Made by a program: the position numbers and the translations under genes. This document shows, piece after piece, positions 33,960-46,600 of a DNA stretch of 64,000 nt. The notes beneath the pieces were generated by a model. It did not search any database. It was not told the DNA's origin and saw only the letters and a program-made list of their open reading frames with translations. The DNA is from Ceraceosorus guamensis (Eukaryota; Basidiomycota; Exobasidiomycetes; Ceraceosorales; Ceraceosoraceae): the NCBI RefSeq assembly GCF_003144195.1, contig NW_020290011.1:299283-363282 (forward strand), read 5' to 3'. The first letter of the stretch is position 1. Every line of letters begins with the position of its first letter.

Positions 33960-36365
33960 GCCGAGAGGACCCGGACGACGAGTCTTGCGGTGGTGTGAGG
34001 AGCGCAGGTCATGTGCCTCTTGCAGAAAGATGCCCGCATTCCCACCGCACAAGGACAATACGATCTACGGAAGCGCTGGCGCTGGCGCAAGAATGAGTCT
34101 GCTGAAATTTCTTGCAGTGTCACGTGCGAAGGTGTGGACCTCGATGTTGTGCCGCTCGCATACATGTAGCACTTCACAGAGAAGCCTTGTTGACTCGTAG
34201 CTCGCGCTCGAACATGCATGCGCAGCAACGAGCTCTCGAACAAACACGTCATCCGCTTTGGCAATGGTGTCATCCTGCCCCGTGTCATCCGAGCTTCTGC
34301 TCTAAAAGCCTCTCGATGGTGAATGGGGCAAAAGAGAAGGCTATACGTTAGCTATAGCACTTTATCCGTGCCCACGGAAATGAGCATCTTGCTTGGGGCA
34401 ATCCGGGCCGCCGTGCTCTTCGTGCGTCCGAATCGAGATCCCGATATGAGGTTCAAGATACCGACCGGGCGGGCTTTAACGATTCCTTTTTTCTGCAATC
34501 GTCGATTTTGGCGGGGCGGCGGAGGCGGCGGCGGCTGTTGACACGCGCGGGGAGGAGGGGCGCATTCCCCGCACAGCCACATTTCTCGCACTGCATGATG
34601 ATGAGTGGAGTATTGGGATGATGCTGTGTTGCGAGTCGTGCGACGGTGTGATGGAGAGCGCAGAGAGCTTCAAAGAGCTGGCTAGCCATGCATTCGCACG
34701 ATCGGACCGCTCTGGGCTGGATGTGCCTCTTTTTGAGATGTGCTGGTGGCGTTATTGCAAAGAGCGAATAGACCAAAGGTAAATCGGCAGTGACACCATT
34801 TACAGCGATTGCGACGGCGCGAGGTCGATGGAGAAAGTGTGGGCCGCACGGGGTAAGATGAAGGCGGGAGAGGGAAGGTCCCCGCTACAGATTTTTTCTT
34901 TTTTGGTTTCGTCGCTCGGCACGTGCCGGTGATTGTTCGAGCCAGGACATTCGCGATTGTAGCTAGTGCTTTATACCATTGAGCAGAATGTTTGCGTACT
35001 CGCAAAAATTGAGAAAGCGGGGAGCATGGCAAACGGGAGAGTGCACGTATCAAGCCATCCGTCCTACTCTCTTCCTCGCATCGTTGCGCGACACTGGCAG
35101 TGGTGTGATCGGCGATGCGCAACGCAGATGTCCGTCGACTCACCACCCACCATCATTGCGTGATTGCGAATGAGCAAGCTTGACAACGAATACTGGTCGA
35201 CTCTTGAAAATGTGTCGCGCGGTTTAGGGCGCTGATGCTGTGCGCGATGATGAGCGCCATGACACGATAAAGCCTTTTCGCAGCCTCGTCGACATGCCAA
35301 GCCCCCGTGTCACGACCTGAAAGTGCATGGGCAGCGGCGAGGGGACAGGACAAGCGCGGCGGGCGGCGCCAGCGTCGACCGCCGTCGAGGCGGGATTTGA
35401 AAGTGAGTCGAGCGGCGGCAAGTAGAGGATGATGAGGTGCGAGACCCCTCTCACTTTGGCGGCTCAGAAGATCCGATCGAGGGGAGAACATACCTATAGC
35501 AGTCACGAGCACCGCGCACCTCCATGAATCACAATGCATTTACGCGCGGGGGCGCATGTTCGGCGATTCGACGGTGGCGTCGTCAATCAATTAAGCGCCA
35601 TCGATGTCAACATATGCTTGAGCGAGCGAGTCACAGTCTGAGTGTGCTTCGATCGAGGGCTGTGGCTATGTGTGCCAAAGTGATGTGGTCTCAATGTTTG
35701 ACATACAACTTCCTTCACTCGCATGCCACGGATGCACATGCTCGTCTCGCGATGAGACCTTGACGGCCCGAGATTTGGGGTCGAAAGCCATGCGCCGCGT
35801 GATGAGATTGCTACCTATAGCGGTGCTCGATCGTCGCCTTTGCGTCTGTGATCGTGGCTGCTGAGTCGTGAGTATGGGTGCACCGTGGTGCGGACAAGTG
35901 CGGCAAAGCTCGGCGCGCCGACAGCGATCGAGTGCCGACGCCGCCTTATTTGTTCGCACCCTTCTCCTCCATCACTCTTCTCTTCCCTCTCATTCCTTCC
36001 CCTTTTTCCTGCTGAAACGTTTTCGCGCTTGCTTTTCCATCCCAGTCGCCAGCGCTGTTGCCGAGTCTTTGGCCGCTTGACTCAACAAAGGCACGTTGCA
36101 TCGCTGACAGTGCTTGCTTCCTCAATCCTCATTCGACCAGTTAAGCAGGTTCGCTTTGCCACCATTTTCCATCTTGGCTTTCGCGCTGGTCGCGAACTCA
36201 GGATCCCCTTTTCCTTTCATCTTTTCCCTGTTATTCACCCTCTCCAATTTCGCTTCGTCATCGGTCGCACATCTGCCGCACCAGCAAGAGATCCCGCCAG
36301 CATCCTCTGTCTGGGCTGCAAGCAAGCTGGATTTCGACAGGACTTGCAACGTGCACTGTCCTTTG
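33960..36365. other. Long intergenic region
   Basis: About 2.4 kb with no supported gene. A purine/pyrimidine-rich GGCGGCGG stretch near 34510-34530 and a CT-rich tract near 35960-36010, typical of basidiomycete core promoters, precede the next plus-strand gene. Small frames (for example 34682-35146 minus) are not convincing. Confidence 0.5.
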
Positions 36366-38032
36366 ATGACGCGTACCTTTTCCCCCCCGGCGCTTCTGCC
36401 CGCCCACCATCAGCGGCAACAAAAGCAAAATGGTCTCCGCGCCATATTGGCCGGTCGTGTGACGATTGCAGCGTTGGCACTCCTGTGTATGGTGTGCGCG
36501 CTGATAGTGACCAGCACGAAAGCATCGTTGCTGCACACCACTTCCACCAGCACCAGCAAAGCTCCTACCGATGTGCCCGACTCTAGCCTTTTGTGGAGGA
36601 GACGGCCGCTTTCCAGCAAAGTGCTTCTCAAGACGGCACGAAAGATGCTGCTCAGCAAGTCAGAGCGCCCGTCTGGACGGCCGACGAGACCACCCACTGC
36701 AGAAGAGTTCTTCCATCGACCAGATCCGCTCGCCACGCCAGACTTTCGTTCCGCAGCCTCTGGTAGGACCTCTTTCAGCGCTGCGAGCTCCTCATCCCGC
36801 TTCTCCAGTCGTCGACCACTGCTCAAGACAGTAGCGGAGAAGCTCAAACCAAAGCCAATCGGTAGGGGATGGGCAAAAGGTGTGATGGAGTCGTCATATG
36901 TGAAACGTGAGAGGTGCACTCTGAGTCTCCCTGCCAAGAAGGACGCGATGAGCTGATGCGCAGTTTGCTTCCTAACGACGCGAAACGCGACCAGAGGCCA
37001 ACGTGTGAGTGCGAGAGCCGATGAATTGCCTGCGCGGTGCAAGTGACTGACTCGATGCTTCAATGAATGTTGTTTTTACGACCCGGCAGCGGCGGCATGC
37101 TTCTCACGACGCTAGCGATTCCCTTGTACGCAACCGCCAACTCGATCAACTCCACCAAACTTCCTCATCGCAGACGAAGCCTGCTGGAGGCATCCACACC
37201 GAAGCGACGCGCAGCGCCTCCAAATCGCGGCACCGTAGCATCTGATCGGGAGCACCGCCGTCCTGTGGGCGCCGGCAGATTAGCTCCTCGCGGCTTGGAA
37301 GGGCTAGGTCGCCTGGCTGGCGAGGTATCGGGGCTTGAGAAAGCAAAGGGGGCAGCGCAAGCAGGTCTCAGATCCAACAAGCGACTTCGAGAGGTGTGGG
37401 AGAGCGAAGCGTCGCCGAGCAGCACGTTATCCGATCGACCGGGCACGCCGCACATCGCTTCTCGTCCAGGAGCCTCCAGCAAGGAGAGGACGACGAAAGC
37501 TTCGGCGCCGAATCTTGGCGCATCTCGAATCAAGCCCACGAATCAGGGTCGTCCACGCCTTGCTAGAAGTGTGAGCGGCAAGTCGGATATCTGGGGTGTA
37601 GGATCGACGCCAAGAGGTAAGAAGGCGCGTGGAGGGGGAGGTCGAAATGCGGATTACAATCAGCAAGCCTACGACGATCTGATGCGCAATGTCCGGGCCG
37701 ATCCACGGGCAAAGATACCCTACGTAAAGGACCTCCCGCCAGGCGTGCCTCAGCCATCTACGCGCGCCGCAAATCGACCGCCATTCTCCTTGCCCGAGCT
37801 AGGCATCAAGAGGGACCGAAAAGGCAACGTGATCAACGCGAAAGATCCCAATGGCAAGGAAGCGGCAAAGTGGGGTTCCGCAAAGCATTTCCTCGCCACG
37901 ACTACGCTCATCGCAGGTGCTTCCGGCCTTTATCTGGGAGTGCATGCTGTGATCAACGCATCGCACATCCCCAAAGCGTCAAATAATTCGTTGTACGCTG
38001 TCCCAAAGGGAACTCCTTCGCACCCTCGGTGA
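36366..38032 (+). CDS. Predicted membrane protein of unknown function
   Basis: Two long frames, 36366 to about 36907 and about 37090-38032, probably form one gene. A consistent join uses a donor at 36908, a 10-nt microexon (AGGCCAACGT, 37003-37012) and an acceptor before 37090. This is tentative. The N-terminal part begins MTRTFSPPALLPAHH and has a membrane segment (VTIAALALLCMVCALIV). It continues with a basic Ser-rich region and, after the join, a second hydrophobic stretch (MLLTTLAIPLYATANSI). A long basic, Ser/Gly-rich region contains a conserved-looking block (YDDLMRNVRADPRAKIPYVK). The protein ends in a C-terminal membrane segment (HFLATTTLIAGASGLYLGV). No family recognised. The frame also reads upstream of 36366, but only from non-ATG codons. 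Confidence 0.55.
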
Positions 38033-38254
38033 AATCAGGATCGTGCCTCTGGCAATGCGATGCATGTGCGGTGTTCGTGGGAATCGGTCTGCACGAAGCA
38101 AGCAGAAGATGACTGTAGCATTGATGTGCTCCAAAAAAAATAAAGGTGACTGGGATCCTGTAGAGACATCGCAATAGGCAAAAGGGTAGTGAACAATCGG
38201 GCTGGGTCGGTGCTATGCAGTTGTGCTGCATCTGTGCGACAGATGGAATGGAAG

Positions 38255-41200
38255 CTAGACGTCGCCATCCTCGATCCATCTCGCAATTCGATCCCAAGTA
38301 TCTTCACGATCCTTTCCCCACCACGAAACTGTGGAAGAGAGCGAGTGAGCAAGACAAAGGAACAGGTCTCTCTCGGCGCTGACCGAGACGCCAAAGACTG
38401 GGAGAAAGGCGCTCACAGAGAAGATAATCGTGAACCGCATCTCGACATTCGTCGAGCCAAACAGTCCTCTCCTCGCCCAATTGTATCGCTCCGGGTTTTT
38501 CACGTCTGCCTGCCCTAGATTTTTGAGCCTCTTGGTCCTTCTCCGTCTGTTCTACATGTTTTCCGTTGCTTGTGGTATGAAAATTCTCGGTGACATCAGT
38601 GTGTTCTTCAAATTGCTGCTCAAAGTGATTTTGATGTTGGTGCAAGCTCCAAGCGGGCGTGAACCTGTCCGGGAACTGCACGTCTAGATTGACAAGGGGT
38701 GTGCCCCTTGCGACGGCCTGTGCCGACTCTTGAGGTCTGGGGTATTTCAATCTAGCAGCCAGTTCAAAAGGATCTTGGTCCTTGCTCAACGCATGTCCTA
38801 CGTATTTGGGTATGCCCCGCCTTGTGCCGCTCGCTAGACGGTGTGCCAGCGTTTGATGTTGGTCATAAGATACTTCTGCATCTCCAGAACATATATAGAT
38901 GCGCTTCGGAAAGCCTTCGTATCCCCAATGCGGACCGTGCACGTCTAGCTGTAGCGAGCAAGATGACAAGTAGCCGTTGCGATACGCTTCAGATGCTGGC
39001 AAGTCACCCAAAAGGGCCGACACTGCCGTATTCCGAAAGCCGACAGCCGTGGGTATAATGTCGCTGTTCTTGTTTGTGAAAGAGGACGACATTTTGTTGG
39101 GTGCTGTCAGCGGACCTGCGTGGGATCTAGAAGTGTCGACCCATGGTGAAAGAAGCAGCAAGCTGTGCAATCGAGCAGAGGCATTGTCAGCCACGAGCTG
39201 CGAGAGCGGTGGAAGCATGCGCCCATGCAAACTCACCTCCCTGGCATCTCGTCGATCTTCTCGTCCCTCAAATACCGGCAAATGGCTAGGGCCAGGTTGC
39301 CACCTGCAGAGTCTCCCGCGATGATGATGTTTTCAGGCTTAAATTCGCACTCTCTGACGAGGTATCGGTAGCCAGCAAGGCCATCTAGCAAAGCTGCAGG
39401 ATACGAGCCCTTGGACGGTTGGCCAGGCACAGCCAATCTGTAGTCCAGCGAAAAGGTCCTAGTCAGCTTTGCTTGAGCTGCTTCGGATGCTGTGGATGTA
39501 GCCCTCGAAGCGCTAGGCCTCTGGCTCTCTCCATCTCGCTGCTTCGCCGCCGCAGATCCATGAAACGGATTGCCAAATTTAGCAGCTCTGAAGCTGCGCA
39601 TGGCTCGCTTGCGATTGCTTGCGTCTCGTGGCTTGCCAGGTGTCCATGGCGTATCTGTAGGCACGCCCCGCGAGTCTCTCAGATGGAAAAGCTTGCTCAA
39701 GACCTTCTTGTTGACCGCTGCGCTCACATCGTCTTCGTGAGCAGTGCCGATCCAATAAGCTCCTCCGTGCAGATGATAGACGACCTGCTCATCCGGCTTC
39801 GCTTTTCTTCCTGTCGCGTACTCCACCTTTCTGTCCGGCATATCGGGCGCATCGCCGTACCAGAAGCCGCAGGTTCTGACAGCTTCGACTTTCTGGATCT
39901 CCATCGCTCTCCGGATCTCCCCCTTGATGTGATCATCAGGCAGAGGATCCACCCACACGAATTTCGAGTGAATGGTCCGATTGTGCGGTACCTCCTTGGA
40001 AAGATCTCGAGCGAAGTTGGTATGCGTGCGAAAGGTCAGCCTGGTAGAGTGTCCAAAGAGCTCCACCATTGTGCTCTGCTTCCAAGACCATCCCGGTCTT
40101 TCGCGCTTGGATCGAGGGATGGACTTGAGGGCAAAGTACGGCAAATAGACGAAGCCTACCGAAAGACCAAAATAAGTATAGTAGAGCGCCTTCCAAGGAT
40201 ACTTTGCCCAGATGGGATCGCTCTGAAAATACTCGCTGCCCTTGCCAGTGCCTTGCAGTGGGAATGGGATGGTGGGTATGAGGGGTCTGGGGAGGTGCGC
40301 AAAGGGTAAAGAGGGTCTCTTGCCGTCCGTCACGAAGGGGATGAAAGGAAACCGGCTATGTCCTTGATCCTCTTCACTGGCATCCGATCTGCGAGGGGAC
40401 ATCGCCCCTTCGTTCCGCGTTTCTGCATTAGCAGACGACGCCTCCGCATCGCTTCGAGGCGAGACCGTGCCCGGCACCTCCACACCAGTCGCAGCTCGTG
40501 TCGCCTCGTCTGGAGCATTCCAAGCGGCCGCTTCGGCTTCAATCGTCTGGTTCCGCGATCGGCGCGCTGTCTCCTCCAACTTGCTCCGCGCACGTGATGC
40601 ACCTATCGAAGGAAGTCCACTTCTCGTCTTTGCCCCAGGGCCTCTTTGCTGCTCGGAGTCGAGCTTGACATGTATGCTCTGAGTCCCATCAGCATCGCCA
40701 GCATCAGGCGCGACTGCCTTGGCGCCCGCTGACGAGGATCCCGTGGATGACGCAGCTGTATGCTCGCCATTCTCCTCGACCTCGCTCGTCATGCTCTTCC
40801 TTGACTCTCCAATCCGCAGTCTGAACGGATTAGCGATAGTTTTGAGCAAAGCACCAGGCTGACGTGATGAGCTAGCGTCGCTGCTCCTACGATCATCACG
40901 AGCTTCATCGAGCGTATTCCTATGGGCTGCATCCTCCTCTCGAGCCCTAGCCATGATGCTAGGATGCACAGACACCTCTACAGGTATTTCCCTACCAGTA
41001 TTTGGATCCTGCACTGTGACGTGTGTCGAGGCTGAGCTTTGCGTACCGAGAGATGCAGCTGCAGAAGTTCTAGAAGTCGTGCTGCCCGCATTACTGAAGT
41101 CTCTCTGCATAGGGTTGAGGGATAATCTAGCAGGAGCACCAGGCCTGCGCTTGGTCGAGGATGAGGGCGTGTCAGTCCGACCTTTCGCAGCTGCCTCATG

Positions 41201-41410
41201 AGTACTGCCCTGCTTCGATGTAGGTGGATGACTGACGGAGGCATGGTTCTGACCCTCTGTGGTGGATGTATGCGCCTCTGGCGGCTCAGAGGGTGCATCC
41301 ATCTTGTCCCTTGCGGTGATTTCATGATCTTCGGCGGCGGCCTGCTCGGTCCGAGAAGCCGAGCCCAGTTCGACCTCGGAATGCAGGCTTAATATCTCTT
41401 CTCGACTCAT
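38255..41410 (-). CDS. HSL-type alpha/beta hydrolase (lipase/esterase), candidate sterol-ester hydrolase
   Basis: Three exons (39237-41410, 38417-39162, 38255-38328) give 997 residues in frame. A disordered N-terminal 330 residues precede a membrane-like segment (YYTYFGLSVGFVYLPYFAL). The catalytic domain has the oxyanion motif YHLHGGAYWIGTA, the nucleophile elbow IIAGDSAGGNLALAICRYL, LLLLSPWVDTSR, an Asp motif (YICSGDAEVSYDQH) and a terminal His motif (DAVHDYLLF) completed across the last intron. This is the hormone-sensitive-lipase/abhydrolase-3 fold. There is an insertion of about 85 residues between HGGAYW and the nucleophile elbow. The start is 2.3 kb from, and divergent to, an AspRS-DUF2156 fusion gene. 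In higher fungi an Erg-Asp hydrolase (ErdH) partners such a fusion, so this is a candidate; sequence alone does not prove substrate. Confidence 0.88.
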
Positions 41411-42484
41411 CTAGGAAGCTCGATGAGGGGAGAAGACCCCTGTCACCTGATGTCGGTACTGTGCGGGTAGAGTGGGGACGGTGACTACAGCGATCGCTGT
41501 TTGTCTTTGTCTACCTCGGCTGCAAGGTGCTAGTAAGCACCGCGTAGGTCGTTTTGTGGCCACGTTACGTGTGATCGTGTGACCTTAGTTTGTATCTGGA
41601 CGTCAGCAAGGGATCAGTGAATCTGAATCCGCGAATTAGAGTGCGTTTTTCTCAAATTCAAGATGTTGATTGTCTATATAGAGCCCGCACGATTCCCCGG
41701 AAATGCCGTTCTGCACAGAAGTGCCTTACGTACTTCACAACTCTCACAACACGCGCGTGCGCGGCTCATCACCGTTCACGCATCACGATACAAGATAGCA
41801 ACACGTGACCCATCACGAGCACGCTTTCTCGATCACCCTCATCTCGACTCGTGACTTTTTGCCCAACGGCGGGCCTGGTGCCATCATCGTGCATGTTCGA
41901 GCATGTCGAAGCAGCGCAACCGAAAAGCGACTCCATGCATGCATGCATGCAAGGCGTCTCAGCCACAGCCCACAGCAGCGCATACGTGCGTGCACAACTA
42001 TACAGCTAGCACGAAGCGCACGATGATGATGATGACGATGATGACGATGATGAGCAGAGGAAGCTGATGATGAGGGAGTAGGATACGGGATCAGACACAC
42101 ATTGTGGTTAACGATTTGACTCATCGTCAACATGATGGGATGTGTGGGATCGCCTCACTCGACTCGTGACTTGACTCCAAGCTAGCTGAAACACACAGCG
42201 TGCGTGGCTTTGTACGTGCTGGCTACAATCAAGAATATGCAGCGCCCGACGAGGACCCATGCAAGCGAGCATGATCCCAATCGCGGATCAGGAACAAAAA
42301 AGGAGAGTTGAACGCGAATCACGAATATAAACTTGCAGATTTGTGAATTTGAATGCCATGCGCCGGCGGTCTTTGCCAAGCTGCGCTCACAACTGTGATG
42401 ACGGCGACGGCGACGGTTGTAAGCAGGGCGTCAGTCAATAAATGAGCGGGAAGAAGATCCCGGCGGGTAATAATAACAAGGTCC

Positions 42485-42538
42485 GCATCAGCATCAGCAT
42501 CAGCATCAGCATCAGCATCAGCATCAGCATCAGCATCA
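42485..42538. repeat. (GCATCA)n hexanucleotide array
   Basis: Nine perfect GCATCA units in tandem. It lies in the divergent intergenic region, about 1.1 kb from either gene. Confidence 0.9.
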
Positions 42539-43241
42539 TCATGCACCGCGCACAGCTACAGCGTGGATACGCCGAGTCGCCGAGTCACCTACCTATAGCT
42601 CCTGGCGCAAGTCCTGCGCGATTCGTTGGTCAAACATCTTAATTGGCACACGCTCATGCACTCATCACGACCCTTCGTGGGATTCATCCCGCAATTCGAT
42701 TCAGATTGATCACGCGCGCTAGGATTCGAATCCTCTCTGCTTGCATGGCTGCATGCTCTTAATTTAAAGCAGAGGTCGCGGAACATGCATGCCAATCGTG
42801 AATCAGAATCACAAATCAGCACAAGAATCGCAGCAGATCGCAGTCAGCAGCTTGGATGGCATGGCAATTAAGGTCCGTCGTGACGTGCATGCGCATACAT
42901 GTGCAGCCATGCACGCCTGACTGCAGTACTGCACCGCCGTACCCACCCGGATGAAACCTGCCGAGGCAGGCAGGGTCGCGCGCGAGTCGTCATCTATATG
43001 CTCCGCGCGATCTCTATCGGACGATGCTGGTGGTGCTGCTACTTGTACTCGCACCGTGACTCACGACTCAAGACTTGCATGTCAGCAGGACCGCAGGCTA
43101 AGCGGGCGCGGGCGAGTGAGTCGTGAGTCAGTGAGTGGCGTACGTGATGCATGCACGGCGACATCTCCGATGACGCAGCTCATGCAGCTACACGGAGCAA
43201 CGAAGCTGTTTTTCGTTGCTGCATGGCGAGGATCGAGTGGT

Positions 43242-43297
43242 GAGTGAGGAGTGAGGAGTGAGGAGTGAGGAGTGAGGAGTGTGGAGTGTGGAGTGTG
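43242..43297. repeat. (GAGTGAG)n heptamer minisatellite
   Basis: About eight 7-nt units, GAGTGAG, degrading to GAGTGTG at the right end. Located about 400 nt upstream of the AspRS-DUF2156 start. Confidence 0.85.
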
Positions 43298-43684
43298 CAG
43301 GGTCTTCGTGATGTCTGACGGTGCAATGCCAGTCACAGTCACGCAGTCAGAAGCCAGAGCACCGGTTGCTGTGCAAGTGTACGGCGCCGAGTCTTTTTTC
43401 CTCGCGGAGATCGCCATCCATCCACTCACGACTGATGAGTGACCCATCAGACTCATCAGACTGTGACTTGTCAAAGAAATGACTTTTCGTCTGCTTGTGT
43501 TTCCACGGCTTGATCGCATCTACGAGCATCTGCTTCTCCCTTTAGAGCGCGACCCTTCTTGCTGCGTGGAAGGACCCAAACCGTGTTTGCACCAAGCGAG
43601 CCGTTCCTCCTTCCCTGCGCGCTTCTGCGAAAGTACACGAGCAGATAGGATCGCCATCGCGCGGACCTCGACAGCCTCTTCAAA

Positions 43685-46600
43685 ATGGTCTCTGTCAGTC
43701 AAAGCGCTCCTGGATCGGGCACATCCACTCCCACGATGAGCGGCACGCATATACCTAGAAAGTCGGGCACAGAGACCAGCGAAGGCTTTACAGCTTCATC
43801 GCCACCCTCTCGTCAACTCTCTCTGCGCGACAAATTGGCTCGCTTTGCTCCTATCGGCAAGCGCAATCGCAAATCAGGAGGAGGCGTGGGAGGGGAGAAT
43901 GGACATGGGAGTCGAGCTGCTTCTGCGGATGAAGCTTACGATCGACAGGATACCAAAGGGAGCAGCGTCAGCGGCACGGACAAATCCGTCGTCAAGGCTG
44001 CTCGTGCGGCGGAACAGGAACAGCTGAGAAGGGCTGTGCTGGTCAGACGTCAAGAGAGCGACCTGAGAGCCAGCCAAATTGAAACGCCGGAGCAGCGCGG
44101 CAAGTATGGTCAAGGCATCCCACCTTCAGGTTGGGCAGACGATGAGGCGAGCATGCTCAAGCTGCAAGATGTCAAGCCCGAACAAGTCGACAGCGGCTCC
44201 TTGTACAAGAAGCAGGTGGTGCTCAGGGCCAGGGTGCACGCCAAACGCGCAATCTCGCCGCATTTGGGTTTCCTCGTCCTGAGACAACAGCACACCACGC
44301 TGCAAGCTGTCATTGCAGAGGAAGCTGGCTCAAAGCAAGGAGTGACGCAGCACATGGTCAGGTGGGCAGAGAGACTGCACCAGGAAAGCATCGTGTTCGT
44401 CAGAGGCGACATCGTCAAGCCCAAGGTCAAGGTCATTGGCGCCAGCATACACGAGGCGGAGTTGCACGTGACGGATCTCTTTCTCGTTGCCGCTCCCACC
44501 GTCGAGCTGCCTTTTAGCGTGTACGAAGCTGATAGGCCTCCTGCTGAGCTCGTAGAGCAGCGAGAAGGACTTCGACGCCAACAGCTCAAGGTGGCGAATG
44601 GTAATGCCGATAGCGATGAGGAATCTGATCCCGAACGCGACGTCTCCGAGAGCGAAGAGGAGCGCATAGAGGGCTCCGATGCAATCGCTGCGCTGCCCAG
44701 CCATGCTCATCAGCACGTCAACGCAAAGGGCGCGTCCTCCTCGAGGTCACCACCGGCTCTGACCAAACGCGTTCGATTGACCAATCGAGTTTTGGACCTG
44801 CGTTCGCCCGCCTCGCAAAGCATCTTTCGCATTCAATCGCTCGTCTCGACCATCTTTAGGACTTCGCTGCTGATGCAAGGCTTCCTGGAGATCCATACCC
44901 CAAAGCTCCAAGCCGGTTCTTCCGAGTCTGGCTCGAGCGTCTTTCAGCTGGACTACTTTGGCCGCCCGGCCTTTTTGGCGCAATCTCCTCAGCTCTACAA
45001 GCAGCTGGCCATCTCGAGCGACTTGCAGAGGGTGTTTGAAGTCGGACCCGTCTTTAGAGCAGAGAACAGCAATACGTCCAGACATTTGACCGAATACACC
45101 GGTCTGGATGTGGAGATGCAAATCATACGAACTTATCACGAGGCGATCAAGGTCATCGATGCGATGCTCAAGGACGTCTTTGGTGCGATCCGCAAAAACA
45201 TGCCGCGCGAGGAGCAAATCGTTCGAGATCACTTTGGCGGTGGAGAGTGCGTCTGGATCGAAGAGACGCCAATTTTGACTTTTCAGGAGGGAATCAGGAT
45301 GCTGCGCGAGTCGGGATGGAAAGAAGAGGATGGCAGCGACCCGAGCGAGGATGAAGACTTGGCCACTCGCACCGAGCACCGTTTGTGCGAATTGGTCAAG
45401 GAAAAGTACGGCACGGATTACTTTATCCTCGACAAGTTTCCCGTCTCTGCTAGGCCTTTCTACACCATGCCCGATCCCGAATTGCCTGGCTTCACCAACA
45501 GCTTTGACATTTTCTTGAGAGGCACGGAAATCTCTTCGGGCGGCCAGCGCATTCACGATGCGAAGGAGCTAGAAGATAACATAAGGCATATGGGACTGGA
45601 CACGAGAGCGCTGCAAGAATATCTCGACGGTTTCAGGTACGGCATGAGTCCTCACGCCGGTTGCGGCTTTGGTCTAGAGCGCATCGTGACCACCTTCCTT
45701 GGACTTGGTGATGTCCGTTGGGCAAGTCTGTTCCACAGAGATCCGAGAAGTCTGCCTGCGGACAATCGACCTCCGCCCTTGCGCCACGCCGACGCCGATA
45801 CGGTCGCCATTGCAGCCCAGCTAGCTTCTTCGGCAGGAGCGAGCAACGGAGCAGTTGTGCGCGAAGCGCCCAAGCTCGAGCTTGCCAAGCTGGTGGCGAA
45901 TTACGGAGCAAGTTCAAACACCTCTTGGCTAGATGAGAGGTTCTCGCACTGGCAAGACCCCTTGACGGGCGCCGTTGTGGGATATGTCAAGCGTGGGAAA
46001 TTTGCCATCATCGTTGGGGACCCACTCTGCGATGTCAGCCAGAGCAGGCAGGTCATCGAAGGCTTTTTGAATCACCTCAAGACTCCGCAGATCAAGTTGA
46101 ACCCGCTATGGCTCTTGATCAAAGAATCTACAGAAGAGGTCCTGGCCAGCCGCTTCAACTGGAGCTCCGTCTCGTGCATCGTGGAGCAGCGCGTGCCAAA
46201 GGAAGGTAGACAAGCCGCGCTGGCTGCTGGGGATATGGAGCGCAAGCTGCGCAAAGCGGAAAAGGAAGGGCTAAAGATCGAAGAGATTGAGCTAAAGGAA
46301 AGGGTGCCTGATGCGATCAAGAAGGAGGTGCAGGAGAAGATCGAAGAGTGGAAGAAGAGTCGAGAGGGCAAAAAGCAGCTGCATTTGACAGAGGTGGATC
46401 CGTTTCAGGATGAGCTTCATCGAGTCTACTTCATCTCCAGGACCAAAGAGGCAGGTCTGCAAGCCATGGTGGTTTTGGCCCAGCTTGCGCCTCAAAACGG
46501 CTGGCAGATCAAATGGTCCTTGGACTTTCCAAACGCCATCAATGGAGCCATCGAGTCGACGATTGTACGAGCTCTGGAGACCTACTCTACCGACCCCTTT

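Larger units (their letters stand above)
41411..43684. other. Divergent intergenic region rich in simple repeats
   Basis: About 2.3 kb between the hydrolase and the AspRS-DUF2156 gene. It contains a GATGAT/GACGAT run (42020-42056), a GCATCA hexamer array (42485-42538), a GAGTGAG heptamer array (43242-43297) and many ACTC/GACTC words (for example near 41850, 42155, 43060 and 43120). No gene supported. Confidence 0.55.

Noticed and set aside
34570-34630. MQCEKCGCAGN-like string (minus strand), considered as a small metallothionein or zinc protein
   Set aside because: Only one short Cys cluster, followed by a basic random-looking tail; no introns, paralogues or promoter support.
36114-36365. 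N-terminal extension of the membrane protein (reading LPQSSFDQLSR...)
   Set aside because: The extension begins only with a non-ATG codon and overlaps the CT-rich promoter tract; the first ATG is at 36366.
39419-40309. 296-codon plus-strand frame opposite the hydrolase gene
   Set aside because: Antisense of a gene with intact catalytic motifs; no recognisable domain or start context.
42485-42538. Hexamer array considered as a CRISPR-like repeat
   Set aside because: Pure tandem microsatellite with no spacers; the genome is eukaryotic.
42710-42735. GGATTCGAATCC resembling a tRNA T-loop (B box)
   Set aside because: No A box at the required distance on either strand and no cloverleaf pairing; it is simply a palindrome.
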